NCBI GenBank assembly: GCA_017542345.1
Contig: JAFXXI010000029.1
Span: 1-35,280 of the forward strand
Source: Bacteroidales bacterium
GTDB lineage: Bacteria > Bacteroidota > Bacteroidia > Bacteroidales > P3
Length of the DNA stretch: 35,280 nt
Reading direction: 5' to 3'
Notes under the pieces: model-generated
What the model was told of the DNA's origin: nothing
Databases searched by the model: none
The model's input: only the letters and a program-made list of their open reading frames with translations
Position numbers and translations under genes: made by a program
In this document: positions 7,189 to 16,004 of the stretch, one piece after another
Position numbering within the stretch: the first letter of the stretch is position 1
How the letters are laid out: the number at the start of each line of letters is the position of its first letter

Positions 7189-9837
7189 ATGAAACGGACA
7201 GCACTATTGCGGAACTTGTTTTTGGTGGCGATGATGATATTGTCAGCCTCGTTTGTCGAAGCGCAGCCCGGCGGCGGATTCCCTGGCGGGCGTCCCCCGG
7301 GAGGCCGTCCTCCGGGAGGTCGTCCCCCGATGGGCAACCGCGACTGGAACCAGATGGAGGGCAGCCAGCAGGCTCAGCAGGTGAAGCAGAAGAAGAAAGT
7401 GAAGGAGGGCGACACCTTCAAGGTGGTGGGCGAATTGCGCGACTCGGTGAGCGGCGAGTTCCTGGCCTTCGTCAACGTGGCGGTGCTCGACTCGGCCGAC
7501 AGCAGCTTTGTGAAAGGCACTGCCACCAACCTCGACGGATTGTTTGAAATCAGCGACGTGCCTGCCGGCAGCTACCTGCTGCGCATCTCGGCCATCGGCT
7601 ATCGCAACCGCCTGGTGCCCTTCACGGTGAGCAACAACACCGCCCTGGGCACCCTGCGCGTACAGCCCGGCGCCACGACGCTCGACGCTGTGGAGATCAG
7701 CGCCGAGAAGCCCATCTACGCCATGGACGGCGAGAAACTTATCTACAACGTCAGCGAAGACCCCAGCATACAGACCGGCACCACTGAGGATGCTCTGCAG
7801 AACGCCCCGGGCGTGGAGGTCGACGTGGAGGGTAACATCACCCTGCGCGGTGTGTCAAGCGTGGAGATTTGGGTCAACGACAAACCGTCGAAGCTCACGG
7901 AGGAGAACCTCAAGACCTACCTCCAGACCTTGCCGGCCAACGCCTTGGCTCGCATCGAGACCATCACCAACCCCTCGGCCAAGTATGCCACCGACGCCGA
8001 GGCGGTGATCAACATAGTGACTACCGCCCACATCAAGAGCAACCAGTTTGTGAGCTTCGGCGTCAATGGCTCGAACCAGCCCTTCGTGTCGCCGTGGGTG
8101 AGCTACATGTGGGCCAAGGAAAAACTGAGCTTCAACCTCTTCGCCAGCGGCCGCTACAGCCGTCGCGACAACACCACGGAGACCCACTCCTACATGCGCA
8201 AGGGCCACAACTCCACGCCCGACGACACCTACGACACCACCATGATCGAGTCGGCCAACGACACGTCGTATACCCGTTCGCACAGCGCCAACATCTTCAT
8301 GAATGTCAACTACGAGATCGACTCGATGACAGAGGTGAGCGTGGATGCCGTCGGGTTCTACAACTACAACCCGACGCTTAAAAACAGCCTGCGCCAGCAG
8401 GAATACCGCGACTACAGCGTGACGCCCTACACCACGACTTTCTACAACGACACCCTGAATTCGCGCAGCAAGGGCAACTCGCTGTTCGCCCACGCGGGCG
8501 CCGACTACACCAAGAAGTTCGACCTCGAGGGACACAACCTGCGCCTGGGCATCAACACGCGCATGAACCGCAACGCCAGCGAGCAGTGGTACAACCGCAT
8601 GTATGATGTCTACACGATGAATGAACACCGCTATCTGCTCACCGACAACCACAGCTACGGCGGCAGCCTGGACGCCCGCTACAACCGCCCCTACAGCAAG
8701 GACGGCGAGATGAGCTACGGCTTGCGCGCCGACATCAGCCACACGGACAACATCTACAGCCGCTATAACGACACGGTGGGCTCACTGGTCGACAGCCTGC
8801 GCACCTACCGCTTCATCGGCGGCGAGGCCAGCGCCAACGCCGACGTGAACTGGACGCACCGCTGGAGCGGCTTCACCCTGAGCAGCGGCCTCGGCATGGG
8901 CGTGGAGCGTGTGGACTACACCTATCGCAGCGACATGGCGTTTGCCGACAGCAACACGCTGTACCGGCTCGACGTACACCCCTCGCTGCACATGAGCTAC
9001 CGCACGGAGGACATGCACAACTTCAAGCTTAACTACACGATGCGCATGGCCAACCCGGGCGAGGAGCAGCTGAGCAAGTTCCGCCGCTACGGCGACGAGA
9101 GCTACAGCACCGGCAACCCCAATGGGCTGAAGCCGTCGTTCACCCACAGCGTCGAGGCCGGGTGGCAGAAGTTCTTTGAGCGCTTCGGCAACATCGGCGT
9201 CGAAGCCTACGGCCGCATGAGCACCGACGAAATCAGCTCGCTGACCGACCGCACCAACCTCGACGAGTACATCACCGGCAAAGCCATCAGCTACTCGATA
9301 CCCTACAATATGGGTACCAGCTGGCGCTACGGGGCGAGCCTCAACATGACCTACCGTCCCTCGGGCTTTTTCAATGTCAGGCTCTACGCCAACGTCTACG
9401 ACTACGGCTACCGCATGGAGTACGACCGCAACGGCGTGCACCTGACAGATGAGCAGCACATGGTGTCGTGGAGTACCCGCATCAACGCCTGGGCCAAGGT
9501 GTTCAATCAGTACCAGATAACCCTTGGCGCACGCTATAACTCGCCCACGTTGAGCCTCATGAGCACACGCAAGGCCCGCTACGGCCTCGACTTCGGCGTG
9601 CGCAGCGACTTCTTCAAGCGCAAACTGTCGGTGTTCATCAACGTGCAGGACATCTTCAACTGGGGTGGCCGTTTCGGTTCCGGCTCGGAGAACACCAACC
9701 CCTACTACCTGAGCGATGCCACCAACAAGATGACCAACAGCCGCTACATCTCGGCAGGCATCACCCTCCGCTTCGGCAAGATGGAGCTCGAAAAAGAGGC
9801 AAAAGAGGGCTCGAGCGAGGCTGGCGACACGCTCTGA
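7189..9837 (+). CDS. TonB-receptor-like outer-membrane beta-barrel protein
   Basis: An 882-residue protein. A signal peptide ends near SFVEA (about residue 25). A GGRPP triple repeat (33-47, exact 15-nt units at DNA level) and a Gln/Lys-rich linker follow. A carboxypeptidase-regulatory-like beta-sandwich spans about 80-165 (VGELRDSVSGEFLAFVNVAV...GYRNRLVPF). A plug-like region about 170-280 contains LQNAPGVEVDVEGNITLRG and the NPSAKYATDAEAVINI motif. The rest is a long barrel with alternating aromatic residues. This is the outer-membrane beta-barrel family 3 architecture (OMP_b-brl_3), a TonB-dependent-receptor relative that does not require a SusD partner, and none is present. The ligand is unknown. 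No -7 element is evident, and a long AT-rich leader with an 11-bp array precedes it. It ends 2 nt before a heptamer inverted repeat. Confidence 0.88.
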   Translation: MKRTALLRNLFLVAMMILSASFVEAQPGGGFPGGRPPGGRPPGGRPPMGNRDWNQMEGSQQAQQVKQKKKVKEGDTFKVVGELRDSVSGEFLAFVNVAVLDSADSSFVKGTATNLDGLFEISDVPAGSYLLRISAIGYRNRLVPFTVSNNTALGTLRVQPGATTLDAVEISAEKPIYAMDGEKLIYNVSEDPSIQTGTTEDALQNAPGVEVDVEGNITLRGVSSVEIWVNDKPSKLTEENLKTYLQTLPANALARIETITNPSAKYATDAEAVINIVTTAHIKSNQFVSFGVNGSNQPFVSPWVSYMWAKEKLSFNLFASGRYSRRDNTTETHSYMRKGHNSTPDDTYDTTMIESANDTSYTRSHSANIFMNVNYEIDSMTEVSVDAVGFYNYNPTLKNSLRQQEYRDYSVTPYTTTFYNDTLNSRSKGNSLFAHAGADYTKKFDLEGHNLRLGINTRMNRNASEQWYNRMYDVYTMNEHRYLLTDNHSYGGSLDARYNRPYSKDGEMSYGLRADISHTDNIYSRYNDTVGSLVDSLRTYRFIGGEASANADVNWTHRWSGFTLSSGLGMGVERVDYTYRSDMAFADSNTLYRLDVHPSLHMSYRTEDMHNFKLNYTMRMANPGEEQLSKFRRYGDESYSTGNPNGLKPSFTHSVEAGWQKFFERFGNIGVEAYGRMSTDEISSLTDRTNLDEYITGKAISYSIPYNMGTSWRYGASLNMTYRPSGFFNVRLYANVYDYGYRMEYDRNGVHLTDEQHMVSWSTRINAWAKVFNQYQITLGARYNSPTLSLMSTRKARYGLDFGVRSDFFKRKLSVFINVQDIFNWGGRFGSGSENTNPYYLSDATNKMTNSRYISAGITLRFGKMELEKEAKEGSSEAGDTL
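7285..7329 (+). repeat. 15-bp coding tandem repeat encoding GGRPP x3
   Basis: There are three 15-nt units at 7285, 7300 and 7315, for example GGAGGCCGTCCTCCG, each encoding Gly-Gly-Arg-Pro-Pro. It sits just after the signal peptide of the barrel protein, so copy-number change would stay in frame. Confidence 0.9.
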
Positions 9838-9838
9838 A

Positions 9839-9922
9839 GTCGAAAGTTGAAAGTTGAAAGTTGAAAAATTTGTCTACGCAATTTATTGATTGACAATTTT
9901 CAACTTTCAATTTTCATTTTTC
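9839..9922. repeat. GTTGAAA heptamer inverted repeat
   Basis: The left arm is four tandem heptamers (GTCGAAA then GTTGAAA three times, 9839-9866). The right arm is the reverse-complement series TTTCAAC, TTTCAAT, TTTCATT (9898-9918). The arms can form an imperfect stem of about 25 bp with a loop around 9874-9890. The element sits 2 nt after the barrel gene's stop and could end its transcript, although its low GC is unlike the other terminators here. A related heptamer run is in the signal-peptide coding region at 569-596. Confidence 0.8.
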
Positions 9923-9936
9923 GCTTAAAAAAAAGT

Positions 9937-9967
9937 TTTGCCAGTTTGGAAAAAGATTGTACTTTTG
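9937..9967 (+). promoter_or_regulatory. Bacteroidota promoter of tRNA-Gln
   Basis: TTTG at 9937-9940, a 19-nt spacer, and TACTTTTG at 9960-9967 match the consensus exactly. Transcription would start near 9974, about 24 nt before the mature tRNA. Confidence 0.85.
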
Positions 9968-9997
9968 CACCCGCTTTCGAGAGAAGGAAATACCGAT

Positions 9998-10068
9998 TGT
10001 CCTATGGTGTAACGGTAGCACATCTGACTCTGGATCAGCTTGTCTTGGTTCGAATCCAGGTAGGACAA
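9998..10068 (+). tRNA. tRNA-Gln (anticodon CUG)
   Basis: The cloverleaf can be drawn fully. The acceptor stem is TGTCCTA (9998-10004) with TAGGACA (10061-10067), and the discriminator base is A10068. The D arm contains GGTAGCA. The anticodon stem is CTGA (10024-10027) with TCAG (10035-10038) around the 7-nt loop CTCTGGA, with anticodon CTG at 10030-10032. The T arm is CTTGG-TTCGAAT-CCAGG. The outermost anticodon-stem pair is a U-C mismatch. CCA is not encoded, so it must be added post-transcriptionally. The gene has its own promoter (9937-9967) and terminator (10073-10098). Confidence 0.93.
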
Positions 10069-10072
10069 CTAA

Positions 10073-10098
10073 AGAGAGGAGAAATCCTCTCTTTTTTT
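10073..10098 (+). terminator. Intrinsic terminator of tRNA-Gln
   Basis: An 8-bp stem AGAGAGGA / TCCTCTCT around a GAAA tetraloop is followed by six T residues, 4 nt after the tRNA. Its T-run supplies the TTTG-like -33 region of the next promoter. Confidence 0.88.
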
Positions 10099-10129
10099 GT
10101 GCCTATATAAAATATTATTCGTATCTTTG
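10096..10129 (+). promoter_or_regulatory. Promoter of the transglutaminase operon
   Basis: TATCTTTG at 10122-10129 (context CGTATCTTTGCAG) is preceded by TTTG at 10096-10099 at a slightly long spacing of 22 nt. The -33 box overlaps the tail of the tRNA terminator. The leader before ATG 10156 is about 20 nt. Confidence 0.75.
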
Positions 10130-10155
10130 CAGCACGAAACAAAGCATCATCAATA

Positions 10156-12153
10156 ATGAAAAAGACATTTGCATTGCTCACACTGGCAGCATTTTTCGGC
10201 GTTTGCGCCAGTGCACAGGACAACGCGCTGCCGGGAAAATATGCCGGCATGAACACCATCACGGTGTATGACTCGACAGGGGTGTATGTCGAGGAATCGG
10301 GGTTGAGCCACATCCTCACCCACAAACTGATTCGTATGGGCACGCCGAAGGGATGCGCCCAATGGAGCACCTACAAAATCGACTACGACCCACTGTCGGC
10401 CTACTGCGAAATCACCCATGTGCTGGTGCATCGCGGCGGACAGACCGACACGCTGGTATGGCCCGACCGAGAGGGCAACGTCACCGTGTATGACTATGTG
10501 GCACCGGCCCGTATGATATACTGGGGCGCCAGCCAGAAGATGGTGGAAGTGGGCCACATGAACCCGGGCGATGAACTGGAGGTGAGGACCTACAAGAAAG
10601 GATACACCTACGCGCTGCTGGCCGATGGGGAGAATGGCGTGAGCGGACTCAACGGGACTTTCGCCTCCCTGCCGGAGAGTGAAGACCGCTATGTTCCGCC
10701 CATGAAAGGGCATTTCTACGACATAGTGCCCTTCTGGAGCGACCAGCCCGTGCAAAAGAAAGTGTATCAGGTGAACATTCTCGACTCGAAACAGCTGCAA
10801 TACAAAGTGTACAACGGTGATTTGAAAGTGTCACGTGAGGCAGCTGACGAAGAGGGCCGCACACTCTACACCTTCACCAACAACGATGACATTATGCCGC
10901 TGAAGCGTGAACAGCGCGCACTGGCCAACAACGACATACAATGTAAATTACTCCTTTCCACCAGCCCTGACTGGCAGGCCAAGAGCCGCTGGTTCTACGG
11001 CGTAAATGAGGATTACGGCTCGTTCAAGACCACCCCCGAGGTGCAGAAGAAAGTGAACGAGATACTCCGTGGCGCCAAGGACGAGATGGACAGCATCAGC
11101 CGCCTGACCCACTGGGTGGCCGACAACATCCGCTACGCCGGCATCTCGATGGGCGAAGGCGAGGGTTTCACGCTGCACAACCAGGAGATGAACATGAACG
11201 ACCGCTGTGGCGTATGCAAGGACAAGGCATCGACCCTAATAGGCTTCCTGCGCGCCGCCGGCTTCAAGGCCTATGCCGCTATGACGATGGCCGGTGAGCG
11301 CATTGACCGCATCCCCGCCGACCAGTTCAACCACTCGGTCTGCGCCGTTCAGTTGCGCGACGGCTCGTTCCGCATGCTCGACCCCACCTGGGTGCCCAAC
11401 GTGCGTGAACTCTGGAGCAGCGCCGAGCAGCAGCAGGGATACCTCATCGGCACCGCCGAAGGATGCGACTTGATGGAGACTCCCATCTCGCCCGCCGAGA
11501 ACCACTATATCCGCATCAGCGGTGAAAGCACTATCGACATCGTGGGCAACCTGACAGGTACCATAAGCATCACCGCCGAAGGACAGAGCGACGCATCTGT
11601 GCGCGGCGTATTCAGCGCCCGTCAGAGTGAATGGCGTCGCAACCTCGAGTTGGAGTTGCTGCAAATAGCCCCCAACGCTCAGATACTGGACATCCAATAT
11701 ACTGATCCCGACCGCTATCTTGAGCAGCCGGTGAAGATCACCTACAAGTACATCATTCCAAACTACGCCACCGTAAGCAAAGAGGTCATCGAGTTCATCC
11801 CGCTGACGGCTCGCGGCTTTTACAACCGCGTTATGACGCACCTCTATTACGACTTCAGCCAGGAGACCCGCACGCAGCCCTTCAGCGACCGCTGCTCACG
11901 TCTGGTGCAGATAAATGAGACCATCACGTTGCCCTTCTCGCCATCGAAGTTCCACTACCCGATGGTCGACGGCATCGCCAACCCTGCCGCCTCGTTCGGC
12001 TGCGGATTCCAGATGAAAGACAACAAACTCACATTCGGTGAAAGCCTGATGTTCGGCAAGCGTCTCTACGAAGCTTCCGACTGGCCCGCCTTCCGTGCCT
12101 CCGCCATGAGCCAAATCAAAGTATCCGAAACCCCTGTAATCTTAACCAAATAG
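10156..12153 (+). CDS. DUF3857 / transglutaminase-like exported protein, complete triad
   Basis: A 665-residue protein with a signal peptide ending at SAQ (about residue 20), so periplasmic or surface-exposed. The N-terminal DUF3857 beta-sandwich spans roughly 30-260. A transglutaminase-like papain-fold domain (about 280-420) has all three expected residues: C354 in DRCGVCKDKAS, H393 in FNHSVCAV and D409 in RMLDPTWVP. The rest is a DUF2569/DUF3858-like beta-rich tail. Bacterial relatives are cysteine proteases or amide-transfer enzymes, and the substrate is not known. It is first in a three-gene unit. The next gene (start 12158, 4 nt later) has the same fold but an incomplete catalytic site, and the third is a zinc metallopeptidase. 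Confidence 0.85.
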   Translation: MKKTFALLTLAAFFGVCASAQDNALPGKYAGMNTITVYDSTGVYVEESGLSHILTHKLIRMGTPKGCAQWSTYKIDYDPLSAYCEITHVLVHRGGQTDTLVWPDREGNVTVYDYVAPARMIYWGASQKMVEVGHMNPGDELEVRTYKKGYTYALLADGENGVSGLNGTFASLPESEDRYVPPMKGHFYDIVPFWSDQPVQKKVYQVNILDSKQLQYKVYNGDLKVSREAADEEGRTLYTFTNNDDIMPLKREQRALANNDIQCKLLLSTSPDWQAKSRWFYGVNEDYGSFKTTPEVQKKVNEILRGAKDEMDSISRLTHWVADNIRYAGISMGEGEGFTLHNQEMNMNDRCGVCKDKASTLIGFLRAAGFKAYAAMTMAGERIDRIPADQFNHSVCAVQLRDGSFRMLDPTWVPNVRELWSSAEQQQGYLIGTAEGCDLMETPISPAENHYIRISGESTIDIVGNLTGTISITAEGQSDASVRGVFSARQSEWRRNLELELLQIAPNAQILDIQYTDPDRYLEQPVKITYKYIIPNYATVSKEVIEFIPLTARGFYNRVMTHLYYDFSQETRTQPFSDRCSRLVQINETITLPFSPSKFHYPMVDGIANPAASFGCGFQMKDNKLTFGESLMFGKRLYEASDWPAFRASAMSQIKVSETPVILTK

Positions 12154-12157
12154 CACC

Positions 12158-13636
12158 ATGAAAAAGATACTGTTTTCCGCAATAGTCCTTCTGGCATCCA
12201 GCCTGGCATTCGCCCAGCAGCAACCCGATGCCACCTACAAACTGATGCGTCACGAGTGGACCGTCAACGCCGACGGCACCAGTGACTACCACTACCGCCA
12301 TGAGGTGCAGATACTGCGCAACCGTGCCTTGGTAGCCTATGCAGACAAGGGAGAGACCTTCGTGGTCTACAATCCTGACCTGGAAGAACTGACCATCAAC
12401 GAGGTCTACACCATCCAGAAAGACGGCAGCCGTGTCGACATGCCGCAAAACGCCTTCGTCTACCAGCTGCCCTCGCAGTGCGCCGACTGCGGCCGTTTCA
12501 ACCATCTGCGCGAACTGGCCATGATCCACACCGGCATGGAGCTCGGGTGCACCGTCGTGGTTGACTATACCATCCACCGCCGGTACAGCCTCGTGAGCCG
12601 CACGCTCGACCTGGTACAGAGCAGCCCCGTCGAACGCCTGGAGGTCAACATCACCGTTCCTGAAGGGCAGACGCTCAATGTACATTTCAACAATCCCGAC
12701 GTGCTAAACTTCCACCCCACCGTCAACCAGACCGCCACACACTACAGCCTCACCGCCCTCAACGTACCCCAGACCTTCGTCGACAACTACCTCCCGGCCA
12801 AGGAGAACCTCTACCCCACCCTGCGCTTCTACAACGGCGCACCCGATTTCTCGCCCTCGTTCAACGAGTCCGACTTTGCCGAGGCCGAGACCGCCATCGG
12901 CAAGGTGATTGGCCGCGGCACCGACCTAGAGAAAATCACCAACATACGCAACTATGTGGTTGACAACATCCACCTCAACGACATTGAACCCGCACAGGTA
13001 GGCTACATCCACTCCACCGCCACCGAGACCTGGCAGACCGGCTGCGGCACTGCTACCGACAAGGCCGTCTTGCTGGCCGCCATCCTCAACCACGAACACT
13101 TCAACGCACAGGTCACCGGTGACAACATGGACATCGTGAGCGTCATCATCGACACGCTGGAGTACCGCGCCGGAGTGCGCAATAAAGCGCCCCTTACCCT
13201 ATACGGTGAGGCCAAAGACGAAGTGAGCACCTACAGCAACGACATCAAGCACACCAACCCCACCCTCGACACGCTGGAGGACGGTTTCTTCATGCTCTCG
13301 CTGCCGCCCGTCCCCGGCTCTCCCAACATCAATGCAGGGAAACTTGCCCTTACGCGCATCGCTCCTCTGCAAGGTTCGGCCTGTGACCTCAACCAGACCG
13401 ACACCTACACCCTGCCCAAGGGTCTGAAGATGGTGGGCAATGCCGTCAACAAGAAGCAGGAGTTCACCGGTATCGGAAGTGTAGAGATAAGCATCAAGCA
13501 AAGCGGCAAGACCCTCAAGGTCGCTCGCCGCCTCAAACTCGAGAAGAGCCTCGTGCCTGTCGCCGACTACGCCAACTACCGCCAGTTGCTGACTCTCTGG
13601 CAGCAGTACGACCGCATCCTGCTCCGCACCAAATAA
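12158..13636 (+). CDS. DUF3857 / transglutaminase-like protein, degenerate catalytic site
   Basis: A 492-residue protein with a signal peptide (MKKILFSAIVLLASSLAFA). A DUF3857-like N-terminal half spans about 25-235. A transglutaminase-type helix begins WQTGCGTATDKAVLLAAIL, with C296 where the nucleophile should be. After it I find no H-containing strand and no Asp-Pro motif: the sequence goes straight to a linker and a beta-rich tail. Either the domain lost its His/Asp half or it is a non-catalytic member. It overlaps nothing, lies 4 nt after the intact paralogue, and is followed 10 nt later by the metallopeptidase. Co-translation with the intact enzyme suggests a partner or substrate-binding role (inference). 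Confidence 0.78.
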   Translation: MKKILFSAIVLLASSLAFAQQQPDATYKLMRHEWTVNADGTSDYHYRHEVQILRNRALVAYADKGETFVVYNPDLEELTINEVYTIQKDGSRVDMPQNAFVYQLPSQCADCGRFNHLRELAMIHTGMELGCTVVVDYTIHRRYSLVSRTLDLVQSSPVERLEVNITVPEGQTLNVHFNNPDVLNFHPTVNQTATHYSLTALNVPQTFVDNYLPAKENLYPTLRFYNGAPDFSPSFNESDFAEAETAIGKVIGRGTDLEKITNIRNYVVDNIHLNDIEPAQVGYIHSTATETWQTGCGTATDKAVLLAAILNHEHFNAQVTGDNMDIVSVIIDTLEYRAGVRNKAPLTLYGEAKDEVSTYSNDIKHTNPTLDTLEDGFFMLSLPPVPGSPNINAGKLALTRIAPLQGSACDLNQTDTYTLPKGLKMVGNAVNKKQEFTGIGSVEISIKQSGKTLKVARRLKLEKSLVPVADYANYRQLLTLWQQYDRILLRTK

Positions 13637-13646
13637 CCATTGACGC

Positions 13647-14375
13647 ATGGCACTTGCAACCCTGTTGCTGCAAAGCGGCACCTATGCCGCAACTGGTACC
13701 TCCCTGATGTGGGTCGCCTTCATCGCGCTGACGCTGATTTCCATGCTCTTCAGCAAGAACGTCGAGCGTAAGTTCAAGAAATACTCCAACATCGCCACCC
13801 GCAACGGCGAGACCGGCCGCGAGATTGCCGAGCGCATGCTGGCCGACCACGACATACACAATGTGCAGGTAAAGATGGTGCAAGGCACCTTGACTGACCA
13901 CTATAACCCCACTGACCACACGCTAAACCTGAGCCCCGACGTCTACAACGGCCGGAGCGTGGCGGCAGCAGCCGTAGCGGCCCACGAATGCGGCCACGCC
14001 GTTCAACATGCCGTGGGCTATGCCCCGTTAGGACTCCGCTCGGCCCTGGTGCCGGTGGTGAGTTTCGCCGGCCGCTGGGTGTCGTGGGTCATCCTGGCAG
14101 GCCTGGTGCTCATCAAGGTGTTTCCCTCGCTGATGCTCATCGGCATTGGCCTATTCGCCCTCACCACCCTCTTCTCGCTGGTGACACTTCCCGTAGAAAT
14201 CAACGCCTCAGCGCGGGCACTCCAGTGGATACAGCAGCGCGACATCACCTCGCCCGACACGCACCCCTACGCCACCGCAGCCCTGCGCGCGGCGGCCTAC
14301 ACATACGTTATGGCAGCGATTACGAGCTTAGCCACGCTGGCATACTACGTCATGATTTACCTAAACAGAAAGTAG
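13647..14375 (+). CDS. YugP-type membrane zinc metallopeptidase
   Basis: A 242-residue protein. An N-terminal hydrophobic helix (20-35) is followed by a soluble stretch with the family pattern TDHYNPTDHTLNLSPDVYNGRSVAAAAVAAHECGHAVQH. H113-E114-x-x-H117 forms the zinc site with E114 catalytic. Two or three further hydrophobic helices (about 130-175 and 215-238) follow. The size matches the neutral zinc metallopeptidase 2 family (Zn_peptidase_2, Bacillus YugP). It probably acts at the inner membrane on membrane or exported proteins, with targets unknown. It is last in the operon with two transglutaminase-like genes, and a bidirectional terminator follows at once. Confidence 0.88.
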   Translation: MALATLLLQSGTYAATGTSLMWVAFIALTLISMLFSKNVERKFKKYSNIATRNGETGREIAERMLADHDIHNVQVKMVQGTLTDHYNPTDHTLNLSPDVYNGRSVAAAAVAAHECGHAVQHAVGYAPLGLRSALVPVVSFAGRWVSWVILAGLVLIKVFPSLMLIGIGLFALTTLFSLVTLPVEINASARALQWIQQRDITSPDTHPYATAALRAAAYTYVMAAITSLATLAYYVMIYLNRK

Positions 14376-14382
14376 TCCTAAG

Positions 14383-14424
14383 AGAGAGAGGGCCGTCGCT
14401 TACCGCGACGGCCCTCTCTCTTTT
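14383..14424. terminator. Bidirectional terminator between convergent genes
   Basis: A 17-bp stem (14383-14399 with 14405-14421) carries the GC core GGGCCGTCGC and a 5-nt TTACC loop. T-runs follow on the plus side and the AGAG-rich arm gives pyrimidines on the minus side. It separates the metallopeptidase (ends 14375) from the HerA-like gene (stop at 14426-14428). Confidence 0.88.
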
Positions 14425-14425
14425 G

Positions 14426-16000
14426 TCATTTCAGCAGGTTTCCGAGGATATCTCGCGTCAGCGTCCGCGTAACGCTCGACGTGGTGTTCTTCACTATCTT
14501 CTGGCCCACCGAAGTCCTGCTCTTGGTTTTCTTGCCGCTCACAGCGTCACTCACTGCCGTACCTGCGGCGGTGGCCACAGTGGCCGTCACCGCGGTAAGG
14601 CCGGCCTTCAGAAGCTTCGAAAGGATGCCGCTGCTCTTCTTGGCAGAAGCCGTCGGGGCAGGCTGGCTGGACTGCTTGGCCGACGGTGTCTGACTGGTTT
14701 CTTCAACAAGGGCCGTCTCCGACTCTTTCAGTAGCACTTCGAAGGCGCTCTCGCGGTCGACAGGGGTATCGTACTTTGTGCGCAGCGGGCTGCCGTAGAT
14801 GATGGCGCCGCGCTGCTCGGGGGTAATGGCACCTATCTGGCTCAGCGGGAAGAGTATCTTGGCGCGCTGCACCACACTCGGGGCACCCTTCTCGTCGAGA
14901 AAACTCACCAACGCCTCGCCGGTCTCCAGTTCCATGATGGCCTCGTCGGTCTTGAACTTGGGATTGGCGCGGAAGGTGTCGGCGGCGGTCTTCACGGCTT
15001 TCTGATCCTTGGGCGTATAGGCACGCAGAGCGTGCTGTACGCGGTTGCCCAGCTGGCCGAGGATATTCTCAGGGATATCGGTGGGGCTCTGGGTGACGAA
15101 GTAGATGCCAACGCCCTTCGAGCGTATCAGACGTATCACCTGTTCAATCTTGTCCACCAGCGCCTTCGAGGTGTCTTCGAAAAGCATATGAGCCTCGTCA
15201 AAGAAGAAGACAAGTTTGGGCAGCTCCTGGTCGCCCACCTCGGGCAGGGTGCTATAAAGTTCGCTGAGGAGCCACAGCAGGAAGGTGCTGTAGAGCTTGG
15301 GCTGCAGCATCAGCTTGTCGGCGGCCAGCACATTCATGATGCCCTTGCCGTCGCGCGTATCGAGCAGGTCACTGATATCAAACGAAGGCTCGCCAAAGAA
15401 GCGGTTGGCCCCTTGTGCGTCGAGCTGCAACAGCGAGCGCTGGATGGCGCCTACCGTAGCAGTCGATATGTTGCCGTACTGCGTAGTGTACTCCTTGGCG
15501 TGCTTGGCCACATAGTCTAGCATGGCACGCAAATCCTTCATGTCCAGAATCAGCAGCCCTCGCTCGTCGGCAATGCGGAACACGATATTTAGCACTCCAT
15601 CCTGCGTCTCGTTCAAGCCCAACAGGCGGCTCAGCAGCTGCGGACCCATCTGGCTCACCGTGGCGCGCATGGGGTGTCCCTGCTCGCCAAAGACATCGAA
15701 GAACCTCACCGGGCAGGCCTGGAACTCGGGATTGGGCACGCCAAAGGCGTCCTTGCGCTTCTCGATGAAGCCGCTCATCTTACCAGCCTGGCTGATGCCG
15801 CTCAGGTCGCCCTTCATGTCGGCCATGAAACAGGGTACTCCGGCCTGGCAGAAGGTCTCGGCCAACACCTGCAGTGTCACCGTCTTGCCGGTGCCAGTGG
15901 CACCCGCTATCAATCCGTGGCGGTTAGCCATGCGTCCCACTATGGACAGCGCACCCTCGTCGCAATGTGCGACGTACAATCCTTGCTCCTTGGTGTACAT
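14426..16000 (-). CDS. HerA/YjgR-like (DUF853) ATPase
   Basis: A 524-residue P-loop ATPase. Walker A is GATGTGKT (33-40). Walker B is [11 protein letters not shown] in mid-protein, followed by sensor-like [32 protein letters not shown]. This is the signature of the DUF853/YjgR group of HerA-type helicase-like proteins. The N-terminus ([13 protein letters not shown]) begins directly with the nucleotide-binding domain. A Ser/Ala/Lys-rich C-terminal tail (about 430-524) is lower in complexity. The function of YjgR proteins is not established. HerA itself translocates on DNA with NurA nuclease, but no NurA is nearby. It lies 4 nt downstream of the outer-membrane protein gene on the same strand and is probably read from that gene's promoter. 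Confidence 0.87.
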   Translation of the reverse strand: MYTKEQGLYVAHCDEGALSIVGRMANRHGLIAGATGTGKTVTLQVLAETFCQAGVPCFMADMKGDLSGISQAGKMSGFIEKRKDAFGVPNPEFQACPVRFFDVFGEQGHPMRATVSQMGPQLLSRLLGLNETQDGVLNIVFRIADERGLLILDMKDLRAMLDYVAKHAKEYTTQYGNISTATVGAIQRSLLQLDAQGANRFFGEPSFDISDLLDTRDGKGIMNVLAADKLMLQPKLYSTFLLWLLSELYSTLPEVGDQELPKLVFFFDEAHMLFEDTSKALVDKIEQVIRLIRSKGVGIYFVTQSPTDIPENILGQLGNRVQHALRAYTPKDQKAVKTAADTFRANPKFKTDEAIMELETGEALVSFLDEKGAPSVVQRAKILFPLSQIGAITPEQRGAIIYGSPLRTKYDTPVDRESAFEVLLKESETALVEETSQTPSAKQSSQPAPTASAKKSSGILSKLLKAGLTAVTATVATAAGTAVSDAVSGKKTKSRTSVGQKIVKNTTSSVTRTLTRDILGNLLK

Positions 16001-16004
16001 ATCG

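Noticed and set aside
7011-7547. A 178-codon plus frame running from the AT-rich gap into the barrel gene.
   Set aside because: It overlaps the true signal-peptide start at 7189 in another frame, and its second half is Arg/Gly-rich shadow sequence.
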